From contig OENT01000281.1 in the NCBI GenBank assembly GCA_900239685.1, positions 78,183-142,182 on the forward strand: a DNA stretch of 64,000 nucleotides, written 5' to 3'. Shown here piece after piece: positions 50,293-62,706 of this stretch. Numbering within the stretch: the stretch's first letter is position 1; every line of letters begins with the position of its first letter. The notes under the pieces were generated by a model that saw only the letters and a program-made list of their open reading frames with translations, was not told where the DNA came from and did no database searches. This stretch comes from Rotaria macrura (Eukaryota; Rotifera; Eurotatoria; Philodinida; Philodinidae). Position numbers and translations under genes: made by a program.

Positions 50293-50931
50293 ATGAATAA
50301 TTCAATGAATCAACCATTATCTATATATGTCGGAAATCTGTCATTTAACACGATAGAAGACGATTTAAAAACGTTTTTCATCGAAAAATGCCGTCATGTA
50401 AAACGAGTTCGTATTATTTACGACAATAATACACGTCAGAGCCGTGGTTTTGGTTTTGTATATTTTCAAACGATTGAAGCATATAATACTGCACTTCAAC
50501 TTCAACAATGTTATTTAGATGGACGAGAAATTCGTATTGCACCAGCTGAATCAAAAAACTCTTCGTCATCTTCTAATCTTACTACTAATACTAGTACTAC
50601 TACCGACACTAAGAACACATATGTTAATGCCGCTGGCGGTAGTGGTATCGTACCTCCATCAATAAATACAAAAAGAACACAAGTAGTGCATTGTAAAAAA
50701 TCAAGTTACGATGTTTATATCGGTCGACCATCAGACTGGGGTAATCCGTTTGTTATTGGAAAAGATGGTGATCGTGCTGATGTTATTCGAAAATATCGCA
50801 ATTGGATCATGCATCAACCAGATTTATTGGCTCGAGCTAAAAAAGAACTTCGTGGTCAGAGAATTGCATGTTGGTGTAAGCCAGAAGCTTGTCATGGTGA
50901 TGTCCTTGCTGAAATAGCTGATGTTGATTAA
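50293..50931 (+). CDS. RRM-DUF4326 fusion protein, intronless
   Basis: The protein has 212 residues. Residues 10-84 are an RNA-recognition motif with RNP2 IYVGNL (11-16) and RNP1 RGFGFVYF (51-58). Residues about 86-127 are a Ser/Thr/Asn-rich linker. Residues about 131-208 are a DUF4326 domain (Pfam name), recognised by GRPSDWGNPF (144-153), the GKDGDR...VIRKYRNW helix and the CWCKPEACHGD signature (193-203) with its three cysteines and a histidine. DUF4326 is known mainly from bacteria and phages and has no settled function; the Cys/His cluster could bind metal. The RRM suggests RNA binding. I chose the Met at 50293 because a good acceptor (CTCTCAACAG) ends at 50289, so a 5' UTR intron or trans-spliced leader is likely. 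The frame is open upstream to a Met at 50164, which would add 43 residues without RRM similarity. There is no intron inside the coding region, unlike its neighbours, which would fit a transferred or retroposed origin. Confidence 0.85.
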   Translation: MNNSMNQPLSIYVGNLSFNTIEDDLKTFFIEKCRHVKRVRIIYDNNTRQSRGFGFVYFQTIEAYNTALQLQQCYLDGREIRIAPAESKNSSSSSNLTTNTSTTTDTKNTYVNAAGGSGIVPPSINTKRTQVVHCKKSSYDVYIGRPSDWGNPFVIGKDGDRADVIRKYRNWIMHQPDLLARAKKELRGQRIACWCKPEACHGDVLAEIADVD

Positions 50932-53900
50932 AAGAAATATTTGCGATAGATTCTTTCTTTTGCAAGAAAAAAAAACAAATTATTTCACTGTCTGGTGTCT
51001 GACTAAGATTTGTTTTTTGACATTTGAATCTCTTTGAAGTTGTCTCGAATTGAAAGTTGAGTTGAAAGAGAAAATCAAAGATTTTGAAATATAATCTGAA
51101 AGACGAACTGAATTAGGTAAATATGTATGAGATATATTTCAATTTTTAATGCATTACACGAAAAATCAGTTGAGATTTTACATATATTTGTCAAACAAAT
51201 TAAAATAATGCTTATGTTCTTTCTTTTCTTTTTTTTTCAGATAATGAAAATTTTGAGAGACTCACTACACACTCCTCATTCTTTTATTTGCAATAGATCT
51301 AGTATCGTGTTGAAACATTTTTCTATTGTCCAATAGAAATGATTTGACGGTGTACGACTTTAATTGTTTTAAGACGTTGAAAGATTAAGAAGATGCTAAC
51401 GTTGCACGAATACTCTTTGTATTACATAATTGTTTTTCTTTTAATCAGGATTAGAAAAGATAAATTAAATCGATCGGCAATAATATACTTGAATCGAAAT
51501 CTAGTATTTTAGACAAAACAAGTAGAATCGAAATCCATCCGACGTATTTTAACCGAATGATCTGTTAATGTCTAATATGCAGCAGAAGAAAAATTTTCAA
51601 AATTTCGAATCTCGGATAATTTTCGTTTAGTGCTATACGTTAAGATACGAATTGGTAAAAACGTTAAAAATTGTCATACTATACATGTTTTTCGGATCTG
51701 CGTATGGTAAGAAGCAACCTTAAGTAACTAGAGATGGTTGTTCTCATCGACACGATTAATTTACATTTGACATTCAGAAAAAGCTAAGATAAGAAAGAGA
51801 AACTTTCATAAACAAGACAATGTCTTTCATCGAATTATTTTTCGAGATTTCTTTTTCTTTTCATGATAAAATAATAGCTCACATATTTTCTGACGATTTA
51901 TTCCTAAATAATTTTTATTCCTAATTTCGATGCAATCAATAAATCTTTCATGCGAATAGTTCGCGTTAAATGAAAAGAATTCATGGAATAATATTTGTTT
52001 GTACTGTAGAAAACATTAAAATCAATAGATAAGAATTGGAATGTACGTCACTTGATATGCCAATGTTTACTGCTCGTCTACTTAAGAATGTTAATGAATA
52101 AATGACACCGAATAACTGTCTGAATATGTTCTCGTCAGCTGTAATAACAATCAAAACAGTTGCTGGAGATCGAGTTCGTTTATAACAACGACGAATTCTA
52201 TGCATGTCTTTTGAAGAGATTCAACCAATTTCATAACGGTAAGATTGCGTCTGAATGAGAATAAATGATTGCTAGAATCTATTAAACTATGTTTATTTGT
52301 TTTATTTGATATTGAAAATATCAATTATTATGAAAAAATGTTTATCTCTTTACAGAAGAAGCTATTATTTTTCTTCAGCGCCATTTTCCTACTGTTGAGG
52401 ATATTGATCTAAACTTTGCGGCTATTCTATCGTCCTGCTGTGTTCCTTTTGTTTCCGCTTTGTACATATACACGAATGGATCAGTATATTCTTAACTAGT
52501 CTGACCGAGAGGTGAAGCTAAAAAGAGGAAAGATGCTCGTGAAGTAGTGCTCTGATAACGTCTGAGAGAAGAAAAAAATAATGACGAGTAGCAGTCGTAT
52601 CCACCACAGCAAGCACAGTCATAATAATACAGAGTATACATACATAACGACAACGAAGAATAGTCAAACATCTAGATCCCTATTGGTTACGTCAAAAGAA
52701 TAATGGAAGTTCAAGACAATAAAAATGTAAGATTTCATTTTTCTTTGCTTGTGTGCAGATGCATAACTTTTCTTTCAATATCAAAGATCTTACATGGCAT
52801 ATGTTAATATGATCAAATTGTAAGAGAAAGAAAATAAGAAAGCATGCTAATCGGATTCGGTGGTATATTGGAGGCAGTGAGAGCAAACACCATTTCAGTC
52901 CGTCCTCAGCAGGTTTCTAAAATTGTTTTACGTATTATGACATTGATAAGCGATAAGCGAAATAGCAAAAGAAAATCGCTTGTGCTCCTGCTGTCTATTC
53001 TCTCATTGCATTCAATCATTCATCGAAAGGTTGCAACATATTTAATAAATGAAACATGCAGTTAGAAGATTAATAGTGACTATTTGACGATGCGGTTTTT
53101 CAACACGAGACCAACACCTTTAATGGTAAAGAAATTACTTGCGCTTTATTTATCTTGACTGAAAAAGTAAAACAAGAAAACAGAATATGAAAAGCATTGT
53201 CTTGTTATTTTGCGGTAGTGAAGACATTTCTTCATAAATTTTCTTTCTGTTTTCTTTTCTTTTTCATTTGTGTTGCTCTTTTCTCAATGTCTTTTCTTCC
53301 GCTAGTCTGATTTGTTGTTTATGTTCTTCAAATAAACGAAAGTACTGCACATTAAAAAAAAATGTAGCTAGCGATGAAAAAAAAAACAAAGTAAATAACT
53401 ATTTAAGACAAATATTCACTCGCACATATTTGTCTCGATGAGTAGGAGTGAATAATAAAAATGAAGAAGGGTAATAAATATCCGATATTTCTATACAATC
53501 GAGCCATATACATGCACCTTTTATCAATCCATATAGAAACGATGAAAGCTATAAAAAAAACAACAAGAATCTTACACATATGGAAAAATATTCACGCATC
53601 TTGATCGGAATCGATCTCGTAGAAATTCATGCTTACTAAATAGGAATCAGCAGTGTAGACAGAGAATCCATTATGATAGGAACCGTTTTTTTTTGTTAGT
53701 GGAATTGTACAGTTTTGCTACAAAGAATGTGACATATGATGTTACTATTTTAAAGGAAGCATACTATTGTATGTATGAAAAAATATATGCATATGCGTAT
53801 ACATATACTAATACATTCAAAAGACATAAAAACGATTGATAGGATGATTCATTGACGGAATGTACATAAAAGAATCAAAAGAAAAAAAATTTACGTTGAT

Positions 53901-56572
53901 TCGACTAAGCCCGCGTGACTAAGTAACATCATCGTCTCATCTACTATCTACTTTTTTACTTGTGTCCCCTTGCGCAGAAGGACGTTATTCTACAATCATC
54001 CGATTGTTGTTAAGGTAATATTGTTTGAATTCGTTACTTTATTATTGATTTGTTTGATAGCATCTTGTCAATTCCTGCTTCGTATCTCTGCTGTTGTTTC
54101 TACTACCACTACGACTATTTGTACCTCACAGGTGTCTTTAAGACATTGGTATTCATAAAATGAATCGTTTCGATATTATGCCAATACCGTATTTTAGAAT
54201 TATGACAGTGACTCTATCCGAGCAGGATGAATTCAATTTAGATAAGAAGAGAGAAAATAGGTGCTGGATCACAATAATAACTTTATTGCGTCATGATCAC
54301 GAAATAATAGAGGCATGTGATTAGCAAAAAATAGTACTTGTGATATAGTCAGTCTAATCGAATTCGTTCTTTTGTAATTGTGCACATCATATGTCTAAAG
54401 TAGACAGTCTAAGTATGACGGTGAAAGTGAGAATGAAGGTGCATCTCAAGGTTTAGATATGAGAAAGTGGCAATGAGTCAGTATGAAAATGTGTGTATGA
54501 GTAGAGGCAAAGGTGAGGATAAACTTGTTGATAGAAGATAGATCTTATACCGATGATCTTGGTAAGAAGAATAAGAAGATGAGCAAATTTGACATTTGAT
54601 TGTGCATGTCAATTGCGATTTAATTATGATTCAAAGTAAAGATGAAAAATTTTATCACGTTTCATCGATAGTAAGTCTCAAGGTGCTATGATTGTGTGTA
54701 ATTTGGGTTCCTAGAGTTCTTATTATAATATTCTATGAAAATTGATTCATTCTTGTAGAGATCTGTCAACTTTTTAAATGACTAAAATATTTAGTAATCA
54801 TTCTTATCGACGATTAGGTTTGTTAATCAAAACTATGATCAGATTCTAAGAAGAGTCTAGAAAATAACATAAGGGTGCATTGATAAACTTTGATCTAGTT
54901 TGTATCAAAATGAGTAGGATTTTCGGTATTACTCTCATCACAGATGATTCTAATATCAATATCTAGTCATTAAACAAAGCTCTCTTGTTTTGTATGAAAA
55001 TTCGATCATTTATGTTTTCATTGTACAAAAATTTGTTTTACTATATCCAATTCTTAATGATTGTTGAGTTGTATTAGAAATTCAACAAATAAAATATTAT
55101 TTCACTTTTTAAGACAATTACTCGTTCATATGTACAATTCAAATGAATGGAATTTCGTGAACACAAAAATTCTTTCTCTCTTGGAATCTATTCATAGAGA
55201 ACGTCCGAATGAAGATGACAATATCAGACTCTTCATTTTTCATACTGAACTTCTAATGAAATAGGCAATCTTTGAAATAGAACCTGTTCTGTCCAACGAT
55301 ATTATTGATATATGTTTTTTATTAAATAACTATATTGGAAATATACATGGGAACTAGACATCTCTATTTTTTGATGCATAGATAAGGTCTTGCTGTCGCG
55401 CGCCTGATCAATTTCGATTTTTGAAAATGCTTTCATTGGAGTCCAAATTTTTAAAAAATACAATTCATATTTTACGGCGGACAGCTGTCATGTATGTTTA
55501 CTGATGGCCTGCTGATGGATACAGAAAACATTTACATAAAAGAACTCTAATCTTTGCGTTTTGAAACAATCATAAACAAAAATGTACATTCATATGTTAA
55601 CATATGTCGTCATATAATTGCACAGTTCGTGTACAATCTTATATGTATTCTCGTAGTCGAATACATAGGATAAGAAGAGTATAATACCTTTTGTGATGGA
55701 AATATACTAGTAAATCAAAATATGGCTAATATTTGTATTTGAATAATGTTGAACGACAACATTTGTTTTGTTCTATGGTTAAGTTTTCTTTCATTACATA
55801 TTTGATTAAAAGCTCCATTTTAATTTGTCTGACTGTTCGAGAAAATAAATGATTACTTATTCTCTAAGGTAGAATAATATCTTGTTGTTTCTGCGTAATA
55901 CTCATTTTTAGTTCATGTCGCATTTGAAAGTTGATTTTTAAATTTACTGAATAGAACATATTATCCGAGACTAGTTCTTTATTTCCCCTCTCATTTCATT
56001 CAAACATAGAAAACTTTATAGAATCGATTATACTCATTTCAAATAGGACTCAAAATCTTAGAATGTTTTTCGTTCGTCTGTATTACACAAAGTATGATGT
56101 ATGACATGATACAATCACTTTTATTCTACAATGTACCACATTTGTTTTTTTCAGAAAAATACTACTATTTTGTTTTTCATACATGTGATCAGATATGAAT
56201 ATTTGAATTCGAACACATTTTATTCTAATGTTATATAATTAAAGAAAATTCTATTTTCTCATGTTTGATCATTTCTTCATTTTCATCCAAATTCAATTGA
56301 TACCATTGTAATCTTCTCCATTAAAAAATAGACTGTCCTTCGCGAATGATTCCATTTGAAATTTGAAAATTTTTCAATTGTAATACAAGTCTGATTTTGA
56401 AAACGAAAAGAAAAGGTTGATAAATTCAATGAAATAATTCTCGAACAATTTGAATAGGTAATACAATTTTTTTTTTCAGTTCTTCCTTTTCGTTCTTACT
56501 TGTTCCATTTTTTTTACACACATATGTGTATGTGTGCGTTTGTGTTAAGTCTCTAAATCACATTTCAATACG
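50932..56572. other. Intergenic stretch, no supported gene
   Basis: Open frames (60-75 codons) show no motif. CA and TA tracts are few, and I found no long inverted repeat. The 3' UTR of the RRM-DUF4326 gene and the promoter of the next gene should lie at the two ends. Confidence 0.5.
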
Positions 56573-57524
56573 ATGAAACGTCGAATCAGTAGCTATGCTA
56601 CTAGCAGTATTCGTAGCACCACCAGTAGCATTCGTAGTAACTCCAGCTATGGCAGTTTTGATGTAGATTATTTATTATTAATTCTATTGTTTCTTTTTTC
56701 TAATCTTTGAAACATTTAAAATGTTCAGGTCAATTACGACAGATCAATATCAAAATCGAAATCAATGGATAAAGAATATTATTGGCAAGTTCCAAATAGA
56801 TTTCTTCACGATGGATCTCAAACAGATCTGTGTACTTTGGAAAGATTAACCAATTTATTTCCTCATATGAAAGCGACCATTGAATTAGGTATTTACGATT
56901 CACTTCAGATTGAATAATAAAACCATAGGTGAAGAAAAAAAAACATTCGTTGTTATTCTTTTTTTTTTGTATTTCAAAGAACTATACAAATTGAATAATT
57001 TATCACGTACAATCGATCGTCTATCGCGTGTATATTCAGTTTTGACAGCTCTTGACATTCGTGATGATACTTTGCATCTATTTATTGGTCCATATCATCT
57101 GTCACTTGGTCCAACTTTATTTGCATCACTTCGTTTTAAAAATGCTTCTGCAGCTTTACTTGTATCTTCACGTCCAATAGCAACAGGGAAAAGTGAAAGT
57201 CAACGACGAAAACGTCGACGTGAAATTGTCCTACGACGATTTCGTCGTGCTGTAAGAAAATTAACTCTTGTTAAATCTATTGTTGATCAACTTCGATCAC
57301 CATCAGTTCTTACACCGTACAATCAATATGAATTAGTAACACGTGGAATTTATGATCTTGTCTTATGTGGTCGTATGCAATGTTCAAGTTCAATATTTAT
57401 GAATGAAGAATTCCTTGATCAAATAAAGAATTTTAATTGTGATGCAAGTACAGAAGAACGAAGTCCTTTCTTAGCATCAAATTTTGTTAAAATCAATAGT
57501 ATACTAAGTCTATTATCTTCTCCT

Positions 57525-57555
<31 letters not shown>

Positions 57556-60500
57556 CGTCATTACCATCATTAGAAAGTGCTTCGGCAATATCTCAACAGA
57601 ACTTGATGCCATTATCATCGCATGAATCACTTGGAAATCTAACAAGTAATAATGATCCTGAAGCTTTAATAGATTCTGAAACAAAATGTTGTTCCTTGCA
57701 CGGTCCAAATGCACCATATGTTATGTTTCCCATTCGTCCACCAATTAGCCCTCCAGCTAGTCAAATTTTATCACCAGGATCGCGTTCAAGACGTAACAGT
57801 CCTAGTTCACGTAAAACTACTCTTCTCTCAAGACAAAGTACGGTACGTTACATCCTTAAAAAAATATACATTTACATATATATATATATGTATGTATGTA
57901 TGTATGTATGCAAAGTATATACAACTTCCTTGTGCAAACATTAGAGAAACGTAACGAATACTTTGAGTCTCATTTTCTACTCATTGTATTATGTTTGTGC
58001 TCAACATACACATTTGTTCAGTATTCATAAGTTTTTTTACGTTTTGTATCGTTGTACTTACCGATAGAGACAAATGATCTCTTTTGTCAATTAGTCCTTT
58101 CGTTCATATATCCTCTTCCGTTTTAACATAATTACGTAATCTGAAAGAAAAGCCTAATCAAACAGGTTATAAATTTTTTTTCTTCCGCTCTATACAATAG
58201 GGTAACAGTTTGCCTGAATCAACAACTGGTGAACTATCTAATTCTGAGCAAGCAACATCGATTTCATATTTAACATCCGTGCATTTAAATCCTGTAGAAT
58301 CAGACTTAAATGCAGCAACAAATTTAACCGGAGAACATTCTCTTGTTTCATCTACTAACTGGTCATCATCGCCGACCATTAATGAAGATGACGCTCTTAT
58401 CAATCGTATTTCATCCATTTTAACAAGTCACTTATTATCTCGTCAATCAGCAGCCTCAGCATTGATAACATCGAATAATGTTCATGAACATGAGACCAAT
58501 TCAAATCTTAGTGATAGCGCTATTTCTCTTTCAATTGGTGGTACGTCAGCAATAATGGGTAGTGCTGCTACAAGCAATCAATCATCATCATCATCCATTG
58601 TCAACAATGAAATCGATAAACTTTTACAACGTATTAAGACAGCTGTTGATAACAGGTTGTCAATTGAAATTAGTAGCAATAATCGAATGCGTACACCACA
58701 AATTACACATAAAAATTTGTCGTCGACTCCTGTAAGATCAGCAGCACTTTATCGTCGCCGTCAACAATTTCTTGCACTACATGCCGTATCATGTCAAGAA
58801 CGACTTACAGATGAATATGATGTAGAAGAATCGACGTCGTCTGATAATAAACATAAATTGGATCCTCTATCCAAATCACAATCGTTCGATGCGACCACCC
58901 TAAGTAAGCATTATCACAAAAGCTTAACATTTATTACGATTGAGTTTGTAATCTCCTACTAACAAGAACGTGACTATGAACATCGCCTATGTAAATATAG
59001 GCTTTGTTCTTGACAATCTACATGTATGTTCTGAGCTCAATAGGGGTGTTCGTTATTTTGTCGCTTGATTTAAATGGTGTATTAATGATCCTAGGAAAAA
59101 AACATCCTATACAATCATTTCATTAACTTTCTATACACGATTCTATTTTAGTATAATCAACGTCAAGATTTGGGTCGGGGTAGAACTCAACAAGATCCTT
59201 ATTTATTGGTTAATTCTTTTATTCTGACACATTTACTTCGTTTTTTTTATTTGGAATATACAAAGGCACATACACACACATGTATATATATATATATATA
59301 TATATACATGTTAATAATATATTCGCATATATATATATATATATTCAATTTTTTCTTGCATCTGTTCTCATTCAAACGTTCTGTCATTTCAACGACGGCT
59401 AAAGCCTTGACGTGTACTAGTATTTTATAGACATCGATAACAGTAAGGGCTATGCCACATTGTTAATATGTATATATTGATCAATGTGGCAACATCGGTT
59501 CTCATATGATTCTCTTCTGGTTATAAATAAAGCGCTATATAAAAAAAATAAGAGAAATATCTCAATACCTAATGTGTCTTCTTTCCATTTCTTTTCTTCT
59601 TTCTTTTTTTTCTTCTATATTTCAACTAAAGAATAGAACAATATTCATCCTTTTAAAAGAGTGAGAGAATAAAAAAAGAAGACGAAGGTGTCAGAATGCG
59701 TCGAATCTAATTGTACCATCATATAAAAGTAAGACATCATATAATTATTGATGTATGTATAAGATCAGTTTTGATCAATGGATTGAAATGCTTCATCCAT
59801 TGACTGCAAATACATCTTAACATTACACAATCATCTGTTTGACAACAACGAAGCAATGAAGATGTACGTGCATATATGTGTATTCTAATACACATGACAC
59901 GTTCATCATCGATTTACTGACAAAAGGCTTCGTTTTGTTACAATATACGTTCAATGAATATGTATACATCATTAGATTTGTATGAAAATTAATATCACTT
60001 GAAGAATATAGAAGAGAAAAAGAGATTTACTTTACTTTACTTTTCTTCATCTTTCTTTTGTTAAATATTATTTCCTCATTGTACATCTCGATTCTATTTA
60101 CCTTTCAGGTAAATCATGTATAAATATGCATCACGTCATCACACAAATATGTTTATCAGAACAACAATGATAATCTTCTTGTTATTTCAATCTCTGTTTT
60201 TTCTTGTTTAGTTTATTAGTAGGCACTTACATTTAAGAGTGATGCATTACTCAGCATTTTTCTACCCATGAGATAGACATGAACTTACAGGTAGTCAAAG
60301 AAGAAGTCGATGCGCAAAAAAAAGAAAAAAAAATGAGCATTAAAATATGCATCCATCAATCGAGAGAGAGAGAGAGAGACAGAAAGAGTTGCATGACGTA
60401 TTACTTTGTCATTGATCAACATCGTTCACTTGAAGCCGACAAGAGAGAAAAAGAAGTGAAGAAAAGGGGGAAAAAATAAATTGACTATTACTTTATCTAT

Positions 60501-61538
60501 TGTAGATAATCGTGATGCGACAACGACAACAACAATTATAGATACAAGTCATAATATACATGAAATGGTAAGATAAGCAATCTTTTTTCAAAAAAACAAC
60601 AACCTAGGTTTTTCTCATGTACTTGTTAAGACTACTTTCCAATCTGAGGAGAAAGGTATTCAAACAGATCCTCGAATTCGACACGCACGTTCAGTAAATA
60701 CAATATATATATATTTGTCGTTAATTCTTCTTCATTAATTAAAACGTTGCTTTTCTACTTATTGTTTTAGAAACTATTAGAAACATTAAAAGCATATTTA
60801 ACTGCTGTTATTTGTTTTCGTCAACATCTATTCAAGCAATATTCTCAATCGAATATTCACTATGAACAACATTACAGTACAATGCCTGAATTACAACAAT
60901 ATGAATATCGTGATTTAATCAATGTACGAAAAGAAATTCTTAATCGTTTCGAGTGGGTTATTAATGAACTTGAACAAATTATTGAAAATTTGAAAGCACG
61001 TCGATTGTCAGTTGCTGATGCTCAACTAGCCATTGATCGACCGTTAGTTAAAGAAGTATGTTTTATTATTATTTTTTTCTATCGAATTTCTGTATGATTA
61101 TCGTTGGTTCTTTATTCTAAAATGAGATTAAGGATTTTATTGCAGAAACTTGAGTAATTCAATAGAAAACAAAAATAACTTGCTCGTATCTAAATCAGTA
61201 ATTACGTTAGGTTTCTTTATTCTGTTGTATTTAATTAGGTAATTGAATCATCGCTCAATGCCGAAATACCATCTGTTGATGAACATCAAATGCATACGAA
61301 TGATCGACAACGACCTATGCCAAGTGAAGATGAATGGCGAATGTATGCACGTGATTTACAAGATACAAAAGAAGATCTATATTTTATTGATTCACTTGTA
61401 CATCGTGGAATATCTAAAGTTTGTATATTTAATTTTCCATAGTTATAACTTATGGTATTGTTTTTTCAATCTACATTATTTTTTACTTTTCCTAATTAGA
61501 TTGATCGATTGGTAACATTCACAAATCTTTATGCATAG
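56573..61538 (+). CDS. Unrecognised 814-residue Ser-rich protein, nine exons
   Basis: Exons: 56573-56662, 56729-56888, 56980-57842, 58201-58903, 60506-60567, 60631-60693, 60771-61055, 61239-61418 and 61500-61538. They sum to 2445 nt (814 residues plus stop), with every junction phase-consistent and GT..AG. I do not recognise the family. There is no signal peptide or membrane helix. Residues 1-30 are Ser/Arg-rich. Residues about 70-215 look globular and conserved in character (helical, with LHLFIGPYHLSLGP). A strongly basic helix lies at 159-177 (RRKRRREIVLRRFRRAVRK). Ten glutamines lie at 266-275, followed by a long Ser/Thr-rich linker. Residues 648-814 are helical with charged heptad-like stretches (RKEILNRFEWVINELEQII). 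Two conserved-looking ends around a disordered middle suggest a scaffold or regulatory protein. The 1.6-kb intron 58904-60505 could hide an alternative exon, since 59168 onward is open for a while after an AG. Confidence 0.8.
57875..57910. repeat. (AT)n-(ATGT)n microsatellite
   Basis: An AT run followed by ATGT repeats starts about 30 nt after the donor of exon 3 of the 814-residue gene. Confidence 0.8.
59281..59345. repeat. Two (AT)n tracts
   Basis: AT runs at 59281-59306 and 59328-59344, inside the 1.6-kb intron of the 814-residue gene. Confidence 0.8.
59454..59490. repeat. Hairpin with GCCACATTG/CAATGTGGC stem
   Basis: A perfect 9-bp outer stem encloses a second AATAT/ATATT stem and a GTAT loop. 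It lies in the large intron of the 814-residue gene. An intronic structured RNA or a miniature element are both possible; too short on its own to call. Confidence 0.45.
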
Positions 61539-61927
61539 ATCATGCATTCATCTGATTTGTTGGAATTATTCCACTGTTTATTACTATTTTGTACAATTAT
61601 TCCTATTTTAGTCACTTTAGTTCTTGGGCACATACGGTGATATATTTTTATTTTTATTTGTGCTCATACTTAAGTTGTTCTTGTTTTCTTTTCCTTGTGT
61701 TTTTTGTTTTTCGTGTTATATACGTACTTCTTTTTTTTTTCGACTATATCAATGTTTTAATTTAAAGAAAAACGGGAAATTTTTATCAATAATATTGTTC
61801 TGTTCGTCAAGATATCAGTTCTACATACCAACATGTACACTAGTTGCATGCATGAGAATGGAAAGAAAATTGCAGAGAATATGAAACTTCAATAAACCAG
61901 TCTATTGAAATTTAAACGGGCACTATT

Positions 61928-62618
61928 ATGGGTACAGCAGAATCGAAAGGCAGTCATCGACATAGAACGAATAAACATCATCGATATAAAAATGAAATTC
62001 ATGCGAATCGTAAATGTCAACATAAGAAACAACAACAAATTGAACAAGCATCGAATGTTGATGATAAAAATTCATTAGAAGGAAACAATGAAATCATGAG
62101 TGGGTGAATGTTGTTCTTGAAAATATGTTAAGTATGATTTTGTTTTTCTTTTATAGTACCACTTATAAGCTCATCAACATTGAATCCTATCTTACAAGGT
62201 TCAATACAACATTATTCATTTCCAACACAACGATCTCGTTCCGAGATTCAAATCAATCCCTATGAATCATCAAGTAAAGAAATAACAGGGTACCAAGATA
62301 GACATCTACTTTTTCTATTTCTCGAAAATATCTATTTTCCTTGTTTTTCTATTGAATAATAGGGATATAAATCAATTCGATCATAATATTAATTATGATT
62401 ATCAAAAGCATATGCAACGTGTTGATGAGGAAAATCGTCCTGTATTAGAAGGATTATGTCCTGATAAAATGTACGTGTCAACAAATGATCTTCGAATATG
62501 TGACACTCAACGGTTACCACCACCGTTACGTTGTAGAATGAACCAAGGCTTTTTTCGATCAATCCCTCCGGCACAATTTTATCAAAAGAAAACTACATTA
62601 AATTCATCGTTTCTTTAA
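61928..62618 (+). CDS. Unrecognised 186-residue protein, possible N-myristoylation
   Basis: Exons: 61928-62099, 62157-62289 and 62363-62618. They sum to 561 nt (186 residues plus stop), with introns of 57 and 73 nt and all phases consistent. I do not recognise the family. The protein starts MGTAESKGS; Gly-2 with a small residue at position 6 and a following basic stretch (HRHRTNKHHRYK) is the pattern of an N-myristoylated, membrane-associated protein, but this is inference. The C-terminal third (about 115-186) has the more structured look, with RPVLEGLCPDKMYVS, LPPPLRCRMNQGFFRSIPP and few low-complexity residues. The gene starts 389 bp after the stop of the 814-residue gene on the same strand, and its 3' end faces the diamine acetyltransferase. 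Confidence 0.72.
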
Positions 62619-62621
62619 TTG

Positions 62622-62627
62622 AATAAA
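62622..62627 (+). promoter_or_regulatory. Polyadenylation signal of the 186-residue gene
   Basis: AATAAA starts only 4 nt after the stop codon, implying a very short 3' UTR that may overlap the convergent acetyltransferase transcript. Confidence 0.6.
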
Positions 62628-62706
62628 ACAGTTGTATCCATCGTTATAACTCTTTAAAAATTTGTTTTCTTTCTTTTTCTAAATAAGAATTATTCATTCT
62701 TCATAG

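Noticed and set aside
57493-57717. Minus-strand frame opposite the polyQ exon
   Set aside because: A Val-rich shadow of the CAA repeat on the coding strand.
58167-58418. Minus-strand 83-codon frame
   Set aside because: Shadow of exon 4 of the 814-residue gene.
59168-59210. Possible extra exon of the 814-residue gene (NLGRGRTQQDPYLL)
   Set aside because: Its only nearby donor leaves phase 0, while the next exon at 60506 needs phase 1. Splicing 58903 directly to 60506 keeps the frame and a whole codon sum.
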